This document shows positions 34,778 to 43,422 of a stretch of 64,000 nt of DNA, piece by piece. The notes below the pieces were generated by a model. That model searched no databases. It had not been told where the DNA came from and saw nothing but the letters and a program-made list of their open reading frames with translations. Source of the stretch: Ardenticatenaceae bacterium (GTDB taxonomy: Bacteria > Chloroflexota > Anaerolineae > Promineifilales > Promineifilaceae). The stretch is from positions 1 through 64,000 of the forward strand of contig JACKCC010000015.1 in the NCBI GenBank assembly GCA_020634245.1. The letters run 5' to 3'. The stretch's first letter is position 1, and every line of letters begins with the position of its first letter. A program made the position numbers and the translations under genes.

Positions 34778-35152
34778 ATGGCATTGCTTTTGGTGGCTAT
34801 TTCCAATAAAGAATGGTCGGCCTTGGTTGGTGAGTTTTTGCAGGAAAACGGGTTTCAGGTTGTGACTGCATTTTCCCTGGAAGAATCTATAGAACTGGTA
34901 AAAAGCCGCCACTTAGATGGAATTGTGATGACCGCTGATTGGGCAATTGCGGAAACCGGGGATGGCAGTGAAACACTGATCGGATTGGCAAAAGATAAAA
35001 TACCAACCGTGACGATTGTCGAGGGGGGTAATTACGAGATTCTCGATGTAGTTTATTATCATTCGGTAATACAAGAGTACGTCCGGACGCCTTTTAGCCG
35101 CGAGGAACTGGTTGGCAGGCTTGAAAGGGCTATGCAAAACAAAAAGAAATGA
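34778..35152 (+). CDS. Degenerate receiver-like protein
   Basis: A 124-residue protein with the alternating beta/alpha plan of a CheY receiver (LLLVAISNKEWSALVGEFLQ, DGIVMTADWAI, TVTIVEGG, VRTPFSREELVGRLERA). The N-terminal acidic pair is missing (AISNKE). The strand that should end in the phospho-Asp reads GIVMTADW, leaving a possible Asp in an odd position, and the conserved Lys is replaced (VRTPF). It is probably not phosphorylated in the standard way. Confidence 0.65.
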   Translation: MALLLVAISNKEWSALVGEFLQENGFQVVTAFSLEESIELVKSRHLDGIVMTADWAIAETGDGSETLIGLAKDKIPTVTIVEGGNYEILDVVYYHSVIQEYVRTPFSREELVGRLERAMQNKKK

Positions 35153-35223
35153 GATTGCTGGATGGTAAATCCGTACTTGCCGGTGATTAAAGCGCCATCA
35201 TATTGACTATGTTTTTTCATTTT

Positions 35224-35281
35224 GTCATGCCTGTGAAGGCAGGCATCCACCTTTTGGATTCCCGCCTTCGCGGGAATGACA
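35224..35281. repeat. REP-like palindromic element, copy 1
   Basis: GTCATGCCTGTGAAGGCAGG and ATTCCCGCCTTCGCGGGAAT hairpins make a composite palindrome. A close relative is at 61148-61215. It lies upstream of the YdcF-like gene, and its translation (VMPVKAGIH..DSRLRGND) accounts for the spurious N-terminal extension of that frame. Confidence 0.85.
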
Positions 35282-35307
35282 ATTCACATTACTTTTTAAA
35301 AATTGTA

Positions 35308-35892
35308 ATGAAGCGAAAATGGTTGACTTTTGTTGTTTTGCTGCTGGTTGGCTTGTTTGTTTTTACAGCGGCGGGCATTTATCGGTATGCGCCGGATGAT
35401 GAGGGCGCAGCGGCCGATGCAGCGATTGTGTTGGGGGCGGCAGTGTGGGGGGAACGGCCGTCACCCGTGTTTCAGGAGCGCATCAACCATGCCATTAACT
35501 TGTATGAAGCCGGATCCGTGGAGAAGATTATTTTTACCGGCGGTTCGGATGGAGACGGCCGTTCCCCTGAATCCATCATCGCCCAACAATACGCTATCGA
35601 ACAGGGTGTGGCCGCAGCCGACATTTTGCTGGAAACCGAATCTTATATCACCTGGGAAAATTTAGTAAACGCCCAGGCCGTCGCTGTCGAAAATGGACTG
35701 AGTACGTTCATCATTGTCAGCGACCCGCTGCACATGAAGCGGGCTATGTTGATGGCCGAAGACTTGGGAATGACAGCTTACGCCTCGCCGACGCCGACGA
35801 CCCGTTATCGCAGTTGGCAGACGCAGTTTAGCTTTTTGATGCGGGAGACGTTTTTTTATCTGTTGTATGGGGTGGAACGGCCGTTTACATAA
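35308..35892 (+). CDS. YdcF/DUF218-family membrane-anchored protein
   Basis: A 194-residue protein starting at the ATG at 35308; the frame stays open upstream only through the REP-like repeat. One N-terminal membrane helix (about 5-25) is followed by a DUF218 fold: AAIVLGAAVWGERPSPVFQE, KIIFTGGSDGDGRSPES, LLETESYITWENLVNA and IIVSDPLHMKRAM. These are the conserved blocks of the SanA/YdcF group. The domain likely faces the outside. The role of the family in envelope metabolism is not settled. Confidence 0.88.
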   Translation: MKRKWLTFVVLLLVGLFVFTAAGIYRYAPDDEGAAADAAIVLGAAVWGERPSPVFQERINHAINLYEAGSVEKIIFTGGSDGDGRSPESIIAQQYAIEQGVAAADILLETESYITWENLVNAQAVAVENGLSTFIIVSDPLHMKRAMLMAEDLGMTAYASPTPTTRYRSWQTQFSFLMRETFFYLLYGVERPFT

Positions 35893-35907
35893 AAGCGGCC
35901 TACTACT

Positions 35908-36681
35908 TCATTCCCAAAACACTTTCTCGTCGGGGAGGCTGGCCGGTTTGAGCTGGAGGATATCCTGGCCGGTTTGCTGATAGGCAGCGACGCGCTCCTG
36001 GGCCAGTTGGACGGCGTCGGCGGCGATGTCGCTGCCCAGGTAGTGGCAGTCGTTTTTGAGGGCGGCGATGGCCGAGGAGCCGCTGCCCATGAACGGGTCG
36101 CAGACGGTGAAGCCTGGTTCAGCGCTGGCGTGAATCATCGCCTGGAACAGTTCGACCGGCTTTTGCGTGGCGTAGGGGGCGCGGTGCAGCCGCTTGAAGC
36201 GCCAGACGTCGGGGAAGCTTTGGTGTCGCAGTTTGCGTTTGTTGCTGGTGGTGGCGAAGATGATGTATTCGTGCCGCCGCCGGAAGTAGTGGCCCATCCC
36301 GATGTGGACTTTGTCCCAGGTGATGAGGTTTTTGACGGCGAAATAGTCGCGCACCAGCGGCCCCAGGCTGAGCAGAGAGTAGGAATCGAACATGATGTAG
36401 ATGTGGCCAGTGTTGGGGTTGAGGACGCGCTGGCATTGGCTGAGGAAACGGCCGTAATTCGCTTCACTATCCTGGAATTCCTGAAACCACTTGCCGTCTT
36501 CTGTCCCTTTATCAGCGTATTGACCGACGATACGGCCGTTGCCCAATTGCAGCCACTCGTTCATCCCTGAATAAGCCGGATCGGTCACAATGACGTCCAC
36601 GCTGGCATCTGACAGCGCCGCTAAAAATGCCAGACAATCGGCCTGTTCTAAACGAACGATTGGCTGTTGGCTGCTGGTCAC
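35908..36681 (-). CDS. Site-specific DNA methyltransferase (N6-adenine/N4-cytosine type)
   Basis: A 257-residue protein. Motif IV is VIVTDPAYSGM (DPAY in place of the usual DPPY) near residue 34. Motif I is CDPFMGSGSSAIAALKN near residue 200, after motif IV, so the order is that of the beta group. TQKPVELFQAM is the usual motif preceding it. No restriction endonuclease is adjacent, so it may be an orphan or regulatory enzyme. The target sequence is not predictable by eye. Its start overlaps the end of the decayed aconitase X swivel gene by four bases. Confidence 0.85.
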   Translation of the reverse strand: MTSSQQPIVRLEQADCLAFLAALSDASVDVIVTDPAYSGMNEWLQLGNGRIVGQYADKGTEDGKWFQEFQDSEANYGRFLSQCQRVLNPNTGHIYIMFDSYSLLSLGPLVRDYFAVKNLITWDKVHIGMGHYFRRRHEYIIFATTSNKRKLRHQSFPDVWRFKRLHRAPYATQKPVELFQAMIHASAEPGFTVCDPFMGSGSSAIAALKNDCHYLGSDIAADAVQLAQERVAAYQQTGQDILQLKPASLPDEKVFWE

Positions 36682-37060
36682 TGGAGACTGATTGCCCCTT
36701 TCTCGTCAATGGTAATCGTTTGGCCAGTCTGAATTTGTTGGTACACGGCCGTTTCCACCACGATGACTGGCGGCGCTTGATCGTACATCTCACGGGCAAC
36801 GGCCGCACCCAGGGCCAAAATCGCATCCGTTTCCGCCAGGACGATGGCCGCCGGCGCTTTGCCCTGGCGCACCGCCTCCAGCAAGATGCTGCTGGCGCTG
36901 CTGGAACCACGCCCAATCGGTAAAACCAGCACCTTGCCGGCCATACCTCGCCCTGAATTGGGGTGGACGGCGGTCGATACTCGCCCGTCTCCGGTTCAAT
37001 CCGCCCCACAAACCAATGCTTCCGCAAAACCAACGCCGCTGTTGTGATGTCTTTCACCAC
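36678..37060 (-). pseudogene. Aconitase X swivel (small) subunit with a frameshift
   Basis: Two frames carry consecutive parts of an AcnX swivel protein. Frame A (37060 to about 36950) gives VKDITTAALVL and VGRIEPETGEYRPPSTPIQG. Frame B (36944-36678) gives MAGKVLVLPIGRGSSSASSI, PAAIVLAETDAILALGA and APPVIVVE. Joined they make about 126 residues, the normal family length. The shift lies at about 36943-36952 (GGCGAGGTATGG on the minus strand). The swivel part works with a large subunit in dehydration of a 3-hydroxyproline or of mevalonate 5-phosphate. A sequencing error is possible here, but the large subunit next to it is clearly decayed. Confidence 0.7.
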
Positions 37061-37339
37061 CCGAAAACGGGTGCTTGAACATTAATTTTATCGAGACCGC
37101 CAAATCTCCAGTCTCCCAAACTTTATCCCGGCCATATGTCCCAGGTCGCCCCTGACCGGACACACCTTCCAGGTCATTAAAAACGGCTTGCAGGCCAATG
37201 CGTTGCCCGGTGAGTACGGGCGTATTTGCCCGGGAAATTGTCATCAAGCACGCTGCTTGAGGCTTATCGATGGGTAACGACGACGCAATGACGATAACTC
37301 GGACGTTAATTTGCCTGCAGTTGGTCAAGCCAGCCTCGT

Positions 37340-38300
37340 TGTTCTAGCTGGTTCAAAATCAAGCGGTGGGTGGCGACGGAAAATTAACGTCGGATGGGGC
37401 GGAATTGTTCCAACAAAGGCATCAATTGGGCGACCCGGCTTAGGAGAAGGCACGCCCAGGGCAACGACGTCAATCTTCCCATCGGGAACCGTGCCCACTT
37501 CGCCCAGTAGCCCGCAACCGGCCAAGGTGACCGGAAATGATTTCGCCCGGTTCCTGACCGGAACGCTTCGGCGAAGGTGCCAGCCCGGTGCCGCCACCAC
37601 GATGAACAGGGCCACTGCACCCGACGAGGCTGAGGCTGCGCCCAACGCTGAGCTTTCGGTCTTCGGTGGGTGGCTGGCGTGGCACTTCGGATGACTGGAC
37701 GGGAGCCGCCGCGTTCGCCGATGAAGCGCAGCCTTAGAACCGATATACGCGTCCTCGCGTACAATCAGCCCGGATGTCGGATAATTGCGCTAACAGCTGG
37801 CCGCGCCGGTTTTCTTGGTCAGATGCGTTAACGGCGAGGTGCGCCCGGTGAGGCGTGAACAGCGCCGACGAAGTTGCATATCGGTGCGCACCCCATGGAG
37901 TTGGCGAAGACGATGGCGCGGTTTCAGCTCCAGCGGCAATCTGGTTCCCTTTAGCTGGCGCCGCGTGGCTTCAGTAGGGGGCGTAGGTGAATATTGGCTG
38001 GCGTTCAACTGGCGGGCGCTCTGCATCAATTTGCGCGCATGCTCGGTTTCGGCCAAAGCACGGAAATAGTTCGGGATGAATCAAGTCAAACTGCGCCGCA
38101 TACTGGAGGGTGGTGGCACGATTGACTTTAGTTCGCCATCGACCGTGCCGCCGGGCGAATTCCCAGGCCGGAGAAGCCGTGCAGAGGCGTACCAAATGAT
38201 GTGGGGCCGATCTGATGTCCAGTATGGAAGTGCCGTAGACGCCAGCGTGGTGACGAGGATGCATAGCCATTTGTACGCCGTTCCCATGTCGTACCATCTA
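37340..38300 (-). pseudogene. Heavily decayed aconitase X large subunit
   Basis: No long frame survives, but all three minus frames together hold AcnX pieces in the right order. These are HHAGVYGTSILDIR (AHIDG.IYTG region), AAQFDLIHPELF (substrate-loop region), FTYAPY, NRAIVFANSMGCAPICNF (like NAIVFANSVLGARTNRY), KLS..GAASASSGAVALF and IDVVALGVP. At least five frame changes and several stops separate them. Exact ends are uncertain. It lies directly upstream of the frameshifted swivel gene in the usual large-small order. Confidence 0.65.
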
Positions 38301-38388
38301 ACATTGTTGATCGCGATTGAAAGTTCGAACTCATGAATATTCTCAGGTCTCAAGGATTATAACAGAACTTTTGTTACAATCCCTGTCT

Positions 38389-39133
38389 ATGAAGCGTGAA
38401 TTAACTCGTGAGGTTTGCTGGTGGCGGTTAGTGCGCTGGAAATTGCCGTTACCGCAACATCTGCCGACCAACGGCAAACTTCTTTTGTGCATGAATCAAG
38501 CAACGCGCTTGATATGCTTCGCGCCGCACGCGACGGCTCATTGGCGCAATGGGCGTGTCAGGCGGAAGAAGGATCAATAGCCCTGGCCCGTCTCTACGCT
38601 TATGTATATTCAAGGCCCATGTCTGCACACGCACGGCATTCCATCAAGACCCCAATCATGAGTCAGAAGCGCCGTACAAAGAATTCTTACGCCGGATTGT
38701 GCAACAGCACGATATTCGCTTTGTGCTTGATTTGCATGGGATGTCGGACCGGCACCGGTTTGGCTTGGCGTTGGGGACGATGAACGGCCGTAGCTGCCCT
38801 GATCATGAGCCAATCATCTTGCAAACCTTGCAAGCGCACAGCTTCCACCCATCAACAAAGGCGGAAGTGCATACGTTTGACCGGCTGCGCTGGGACCATT
38901 TTGTCCTCAACCACTCCCGTTTTACCGGCGGCCTCTACAATCATACGGTGACAAAGTTTGCGGTGGAGGAGTTAGGCATACCGGCGGTGCAAATCGAGCT
39001 ATGCTCCAGTTTGCGGGTGGTGCAAAGCATTACAACCGATGGCCGGTTGGTTTTTGTGGGGGATGAGTCAGGAATTGAAACGGCCGTGCGTACCCTCATT
39101 ACCCTGGTTCAACGGTTGGCGGCCTTAGTTTGA
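38389..39133 (+). pseudogene. N-formylglutamate amidohydrolase-like gene with two frameshifts
   Basis: Three plus-strand frames form one protein in sequence. The first (from ATG 38389) contains FAPHATAHWRNGRVR; the second (about 38565-38615) AEEGSIALARLYAYVYSR; the third (about 38610-39133) KAHVCTRTAFHQDPNHESEA, RFVLDLHGMSDRH and GGLYNHTVTKFAVEELG, then VQIELCSSLR. The PHG-like start, EEGS, DLHG and GG....IQIEL blocks match the FGase fold of metal-dependent amidohydrolases. The third frame alone is open for 195 codons and may be predicted as a gene, but it lacks the N-terminal metal site. Confidence 0.65.
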
Positions 39134-41266
39134 GGGTTCCAGCGAACGCAGCAGGTCTTCAGCCCAGGCACGGCCATCCGGATCATCGCCAGACATTTCC
39201 AAACAGGTAACAAAGTCGTTGCGTGCTTCATCGATGTGGCCCAACTCCTGGTGTAGTTCGCCTCGTTCGCAGTAGAGGCTGGCATTATCGGGTGTCAAAT
39301 CCACAGTTCGATTGTAGTTTTCTAATGCCTGCTCCACATTGCCATCGTCAATTGCCATTCTGGCTTGAACGTAAGACTGACCGCTTTGTGCTTCTCTGGC
39401 CGCACTCTCATCATCGTGTGCCTGGGCCAATTGCTGGCAAAGTACGTATTGATCAAGGGCCGGCGCGTATTCGTTCAGCCCGGCATAGGTGTCGCCCAAT
39501 GCACAGTGTGCCCAGTATTCGTCGGGAGCGATGTCCGTCCAATTTGAAAAGTGTTCTAAGGCAGCTCTATAATCTTCTTCGTCCAGGGCCATATAGCCGA
39601 GGATCATGTTGATGACTGATTCGGCGCGCCAGGGCCAGTAGTCATCGTCGGGGTTTTGATTTTTGCACGCCTTAAAATCGGCAACGGCCGCTTCATTATC
39701 GTACCAGGTATTCAATTCACCTCGTTCACAGATGAGCCAGGGAGGCGCATCCGGTTTTTGCAAGGCATCGTCAACAATGCTCAATGCTTTTTGTATGTCG
39801 TCTGTTTGTCTCAGCACTATTTCGACTTGTGTCAGTGTGCTCTGGCCTAAAGCTTCGGCTTGCAGGTCATGGATTTGCTGCTCTTTGGCCATGACGCGAC
39901 ATTGTTCAAAGGATTCGGCTGCGGCGGGGTAATTTTCCATATCGCGCTGCGTATACCCCCGCTGGCAGTATAAATCGGGTTGATTGGGTTCTAATTCGAT
40001 GGCCTGGTTAATGGCGTCCAGGGCACGGTCAATATCGCCAGCAGCATAGGCTTCATCGACAACGACGAATAATTCGTCAATGGTTTGGGCGTTTTGCCGG
40101 TCTGGTGGATTGTTGTTTTCGGTAACGGCCGTTACTTCGGCGGGTTCCGGTACATCTGGCGTGTCCTCATCTTGCCCCAGTGAGTTGGCAATGAGCAGGC
40201 CAACCAAAATAATGGCTACGAGGCCGACCAATCCGCCGCCAATCAACCAATAATTCCGTTTGCGTCCGGGTAGTGGCGATTCCGGTGGCGGTTCCACGAC
40301 GGTTGGCTCAAGTGGCGGTAGTGGTTTGGGTCTGATGGTAGGCGATGGCACGGGAACGGCCGTTTCCAGTTCCATCAAATCTATTTCAGGTTCAGGCGCA
40401 ATAACCGGTTCCAGCGCGGCTTCGGCTTTGGTAATTGTGGGAGGTTCGGTAGCGTTTTGCAGAGCGTTGACCATCTCAACGGCCGTTGCAAAGCGGTCAT
40501 CAGGATTTTTGGCCAGAGCTTTAAGAATAACCCGCTCCAGCGCTTCCGGTAAATCCGGCTTGAATTTGCTGGGTGGCGGCAGCGGGTCGTGGATATGTTT
40601 GATGACCACCGCCATCGGCGTTTCGGCCTGGTAGGGCAGGCGGCCAATCGCCATCTGGTACAGTACCACGCCCAGCGAATAAATGTCACTGCGGCTGTCA
40701 ATCTTCTTGCCCAGCCCCTGCTCCGGCGACATGTAGGCCGGTGTGCCTAAAATGCCGCCCGTCTGTGTGAGGTGGGAACTGCTTTCAGCCATTTTTGCCA
40801 GACCAAAGTCGGTCAGAAGACAGTTACCCCATTCGTCAACCAAAATATTGCTTGGCTTAATGTCGCGGTGAATGACGCCGTGGGCATGGGCATAGTCCAG
40901 TGCGCCGCCAACCTGAGTAATGATGCTGCGGATTTTTTCCAGTGAAAGCGGCCCATTGTTTTTCAACCAATCTCCCAGCGTGCCCCCTTCGATGAAACGC
41001 ATGGCCAGGTAAGTGTAGCCATCGGCCTCGCCGAAATCGTGCACAGGCAGGATGTGGGGGTGCTGTAAATTGGCGATGACTTTGGCTTCTTGAGAGAAAC
41101 GGCCGATAAATTCCGGATCGTTGGCGAAATGGCGGGGCAGCACTTTGAGAGCCACGTAGCGGTCCATGCTGGGTTGGTAGGCCTTAAAAACTGCCGCCAT
41201 GCCTCCTTCGCCAAGCGGGGCGACTATTTGATATGGGCCAAGTTGTTTACCGGTTAAATCTTCCAT
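39125..41266 (-). CDS. Ser/Thr protein kinase with one membrane helix and TPR sensor
   Basis: A 713-residue Hanks-type kinase. Catalytic domain about 10-275: GEGGMAAVFKA (glycine loop), VALKVL (Lys), VIHRDIKPSNIL (catalytic loop), LTDFGLAK (DFG) and GTPAYMSPEQ (activation end). A Pro-rich juxtamembrane follows, then one helix (about 345-367, LIGGGLVGLVAIILVGLLIA) and an extracytoplasmic region with about six TPR units (400-700). The TPR ectodomain resembles that of the protein at 19967-22591. Its 3' end overlaps the converging amidohydrolase remnant by nine bases. Confidence 0.92.
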   Translation of the reverse strand: MEDLTGKQLGPYQIVAPLGEGGMAAVFKAYQPSMDRYVALKVLPRHFANDPEFIGRFSQEAKVIANLQHPHILPVHDFGEADGYTYLAMRFIEGGTLGDWLKNNGPLSLEKIRSIITQVGGALDYAHAHGVIHRDIKPSNILVDEWGNCLLTDFGLAKMAESSSHLTQTGGILGTPAYMSPEQGLGKKIDSRSDIYSLGVVLYQMAIGRLPYQAETPMAVVIKHIHDPLPPPSKFKPDLPEALERVILKALAKNPDDRFATAVEMVNALQNATEPPTITKAEAALEPVIAPEPEIDLMELETAVPVPSPTIRPKPLPPLEPTVVEPPPESPLPGRKRNYWLIGGGLVGLVAIILVGLLIANSLGQDEDTPDVPEPAEVTAVTENNNPPDRQNAQTIDELFVVVDEAYAAGDIDRALDAINQAIELEPNQPDLYCQRGYTQRDMENYPAAAESFEQCRVMAKEQQIHDLQAEALGQSTLTQVEIVLRQTDDIQKALSIVDDALQKPDAPPWLICERGELNTWYDNEAAVADFKACKNQNPDDDYWPWRAESVINMILGYMALDEEDYRAALEHFSNWTDIAPDEYWAHCALGDTYAGLNEYAPALDQYVLCQQLAQAHDDESAAREAQSGQSYVQARMAIDDGNVEQALENYNRTVDLTPDNASLYCERGELHQELGHIDEARNDFVTCLEMSGDDPDGRAWAEDLLRSLEPSN

Positions 41267-41376
41267 CGGGAGTCTCCTGCCGGACTTTTAGGGGATGTGG
41301 TAATCATTGCTCATAAAAGGCGAGTCACACAATATAGAATAGTATAACCAATTACGGAGTAAGTTACAGTAAAAAG

Positions 41377-41386
41377 ATAGGAAATA
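41377..41386. repeat. Left target-site duplication of the second ISAs1 element
   Basis: ATAGGAAATA here is repeated exactly at 42667-42676. Confidence 0.9.
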
Positions 41387-42666
41387 CAGGCTTTTACCAA
41401 AGTAGCTACAGAGCCGAAAAAATGAGCGCATCGAATTTTGCCTGGAAAACACGTCGGGCTGATGCCAAATTAGAAAATCCAAGATAGGTTGCCAGGGCAA
41501 TCACAAAGTTGTTGAGTGTGGCGACAACTTGGGCTTGATGCGACTGTTTCATACGCGCGGCATCTTCACGCAATGTCACATCTCGACGGTAGTGCAACTT
41601 GTTTTCAATTCCCCAATGCCCTCGTGTCCAAGCTAGCAGTTGCTTGGCTAGTGAAGGTGTGTAGACCAAACTGGTGATACCATAAACGACTTGAGACCGC
41701 TCATCCCCTTTTTGTGGCCGAACGACATGACGTTCCAGCTTGAATACTGTGTTGCCCCCCGGCCATTGCAGATAGTTCTCTTTGTCAGGGATAGCTGTCA
41801 GTCGCCTCGTTTCAAGGCGTCCAGATTGTTTGATGGTTTCTTCAGCAACGGTTTGCGGCAAGGGCGGAATATGCCAGCCCGACGCATGTTCTACTTCTTG
41901 AAAATAGCGTTGTATATCCTCATGCAACGTAGGTTGATTGTTCTTGACAAACCAGAGGTAATCACCTCCTTGAGCTAAGACAGCAACGGATATTTCCCGT
42001 TGGGTAAACATGGCATCGCCACTGACAACCCGCCCTTTCAGGTCGAGTTGTTGCAGCAGTGTAGGCACGGCCACAATTTCATTCTCTTTTTGACTGACTT
42101 CGATCTGCAACAAAACAACCCCTTCTTCTGGTAAATAGGCAGCCAACAAATGAACCCCTCTCGTTTTGCCTTTAGGTATTGTTCCTCGCAGCGTTTTCCC
42201 ATCGATAGTGACCAGGATGCTTTGCTGGCCACCATACGTCCGATGCAAATAACGCCGGATTGTGATTTGCAAGTTCTCGTCTTCCAACGATGTATCCATC
42301 AGCCGTTGTATGGTTTTGTTGCTCGGACAGACACAGCGGTGATAACCAAACAGATTCTGCAATTCTTCTGCTCTCATCTTGGCCCATTCAGCTATGCCAT
42401 AAGGGGTGTTTTCGCCGCACAACTTGGCCAGAATGACCACGATGAGCAGAAGACCAATCGTGTAACGCTTCCCTTTTTCTTGTCGTTTGTCATTTACCTG
42501 TTCGAATACCGCATACAATCCCCCGATATTGAGCAATCGTCCTTCGTTCTTTTCTACTTCGAGTGTGATATAGTCCACTTGGCTTTCCTTTGTTCGCATA
42601 GTTTTTGGAAAAACCAATGTTAACGAAGGTTAGCCTTTTTTGTTACCCTACTTTGGTAAAGGCCTG
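41387..42666 (-). mobile_element. Second ISAs1-family insertion sequence
   Basis: A 1280-bp element whose ends read CAGGCTTTTACCAAAGTAG on the left and CAGGCCTTTACCAAAGTAG (minus strand) on the right, one mismatch in 19. A perfect 10-bp target duplication flanks it. It encodes one transposase. It is a different member from the element at 30197-31489; only CAGG and the middle CCAAA of the ends are shared. Confidence 0.93.
41406..42617 (-). CDS. ISAs1-family transposase
   Basis: A 403-residue transposase with an ATG start. DDE residues sit in LVTIDGKTLRGTI, GRVVSGDAMFTQ and GHWGIENKLHYRRDV. The N-terminal region includes NDKRQEKGKRYTIGLLLIVV, typical of the family. The gene fills the element. 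It appears complete, so the element may be active. Confidence 0.93.
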   Translation of the reverse strand: MVFPKTMRTKESQVDYITLEVEKNEGRLLNIGGLYAVFEQVNDKRQEKGKRYTIGLLLIVVILAKLCGENTPYGIAEWAKMRAEELQNLFGYHRCVCPSNKTIQRLMDTSLEDENLQITIRRYLHRTYGGQQSILVTIDGKTLRGTIPKGKTRGVHLLAAYLPEEGVVLLQIEVSQKENEIVAVPTLLQQLDLKGRVVSGDAMFTQREISVAVLAQGGDYLWFVKNNQPTLHEDIQRYFQEVEHASGWHIPPLPQTVAEETIKQSGRLETRRLTAIPDKENYLQWPGGNTVFKLERHVVRPQKGDERSQVVYGITSLVYTPSLAKQLLAWTRGHWGIENKLHYRRDVTLREDAARMKQSHQAQVVATLNNFVIALATYLGFSNLASARRVFQAKFDALIFSAL

Positions 42667-42676
42667 ATAGGAAATA

Positions 42677-42881
42677 TGCCGCGTGGAGTAGATGTTGGAC
42701 ATTTGCTGATCTGTTTACGGAGAGTGCACAAACTGATGGGCATGGGTGACAGTCACTTTTACGTTGTTTCCAGTTTTATGAACGGGAAAGTAATTGCCAC
42801 CTTGGATTCAGTCACTGCCTGTTCACCTGTTCACATGTAAATTTGCAAACTTGCTGCCTTGTACTATAATTCTCCTCTGTT
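42677..42881. other. Non-coding stretch between IS and tRNA region
   Basis: No gene seen. A TATAAT (42864-42869) lies 13 bases upstream of the truncated tRNA copy and may be the original tRNA promoter. Confidence 0.4.
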
Positions 42882-42935
42882 CGGGGCGTGGCGCAGTTTG
42901 GCTAACGCGCACCGTTCGGGTCGGTGAGGTCGTGG
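42882..42935 (+). pseudogene. Truncated tRNA-Pro (CGG) copy
   Basis: The 5' 54 bases match the intact tRNA-Pro at 43007-43080: acceptor half CGGGGCG, D-arm, and anticodon arm ACCG-TTCGGGT-CGGT with CGG. One extra base is present in the D-loop. The sequence then diverges at the T-arm and no 3' acceptor half exists, so no functional tRNA can form. Confidence 0.8.
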
Positions 42936-43006
42936 AACCACAACACACAATAAGCCCATTGTGTTTTCCGCGATTTTGCTGTTGTAAAAACAAAATAGTT
43001 GTAATT

Positions 43007-43080
43007 CGGGGTGTGGCGCAGTTTGGTAGCGCGCGCCGTTCGGGACGGCGAGGTCATCGGTTCAAGTCCGGTCACCCCGA
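43007..43080 (+). tRNA. tRNA-Pro (CGG)
   Basis: Acceptor CGGGGTG pairs with CACCCCG; anticodon stem GCCG/CGGC with loop TTCGGGA gives CGG; T-arm CCGG-TTCAAGT-CCGG. Discriminator A; CCA not encoded. Confidence 0.95.
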
Positions 43081-43084
43081 CAGA

Positions 43085-43118
43085 AGAGTCATATCGTTGT
43101 GATATGGCTCTTTTTTTT
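43085..43118 (+). terminator. Rho-independent terminator after tRNA-Pro
   Basis: AGAGTCATATC and GATATGGCTCT form an 11-bp stem (one T-G pair) with a 5-base loop, then eight T. Confidence 0.88.
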
Positions 43119-43422
43119 AGGCAAAAACAGATTTGCCACCAAGTAATTGTTCAACGCTTCTCACACTTTGAAATTTGGAATTGGGTTACTAAACTCAATC
43201 AGCCAAAACGAGGCTTTCCAACAAGATAAAAAGCAAGGTGATCACCACACCTGTGCCGAACGGGCTAAATCACAGTTACGCCTACGCCACTCACTTATTG
43301 GCTTATATCCCTTTTCAGGCGTCGATGGCTGCTAGTCACTTGATTTCGGTTGCTTATTTGCTGCGCTATAAAATATTGGAGGCGTGCATATAATTGCATT
43401 ATACTTCCTAAAAAGAGGTATC
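43119..43422. other. Leader region of first LacI-type gene
   Basis: About 300 bases with no gene. I see no clear promoter pair and no copy of the operator found downstream. Confidence 0.4.

Noticed and set aside
38549..39133. Complete 194-residue gene
   Set aside because: Upstream frames encode the missing N-terminal part of the same protein, so the open stretch is the 3' piece of a frameshifted gene.
42882..42935. Second functional tRNA-Pro(CGG)
   Set aside because: The T-arm and 3' acceptor half are missing; the sequence after position 42935 cannot pair with the 5' acceptor.
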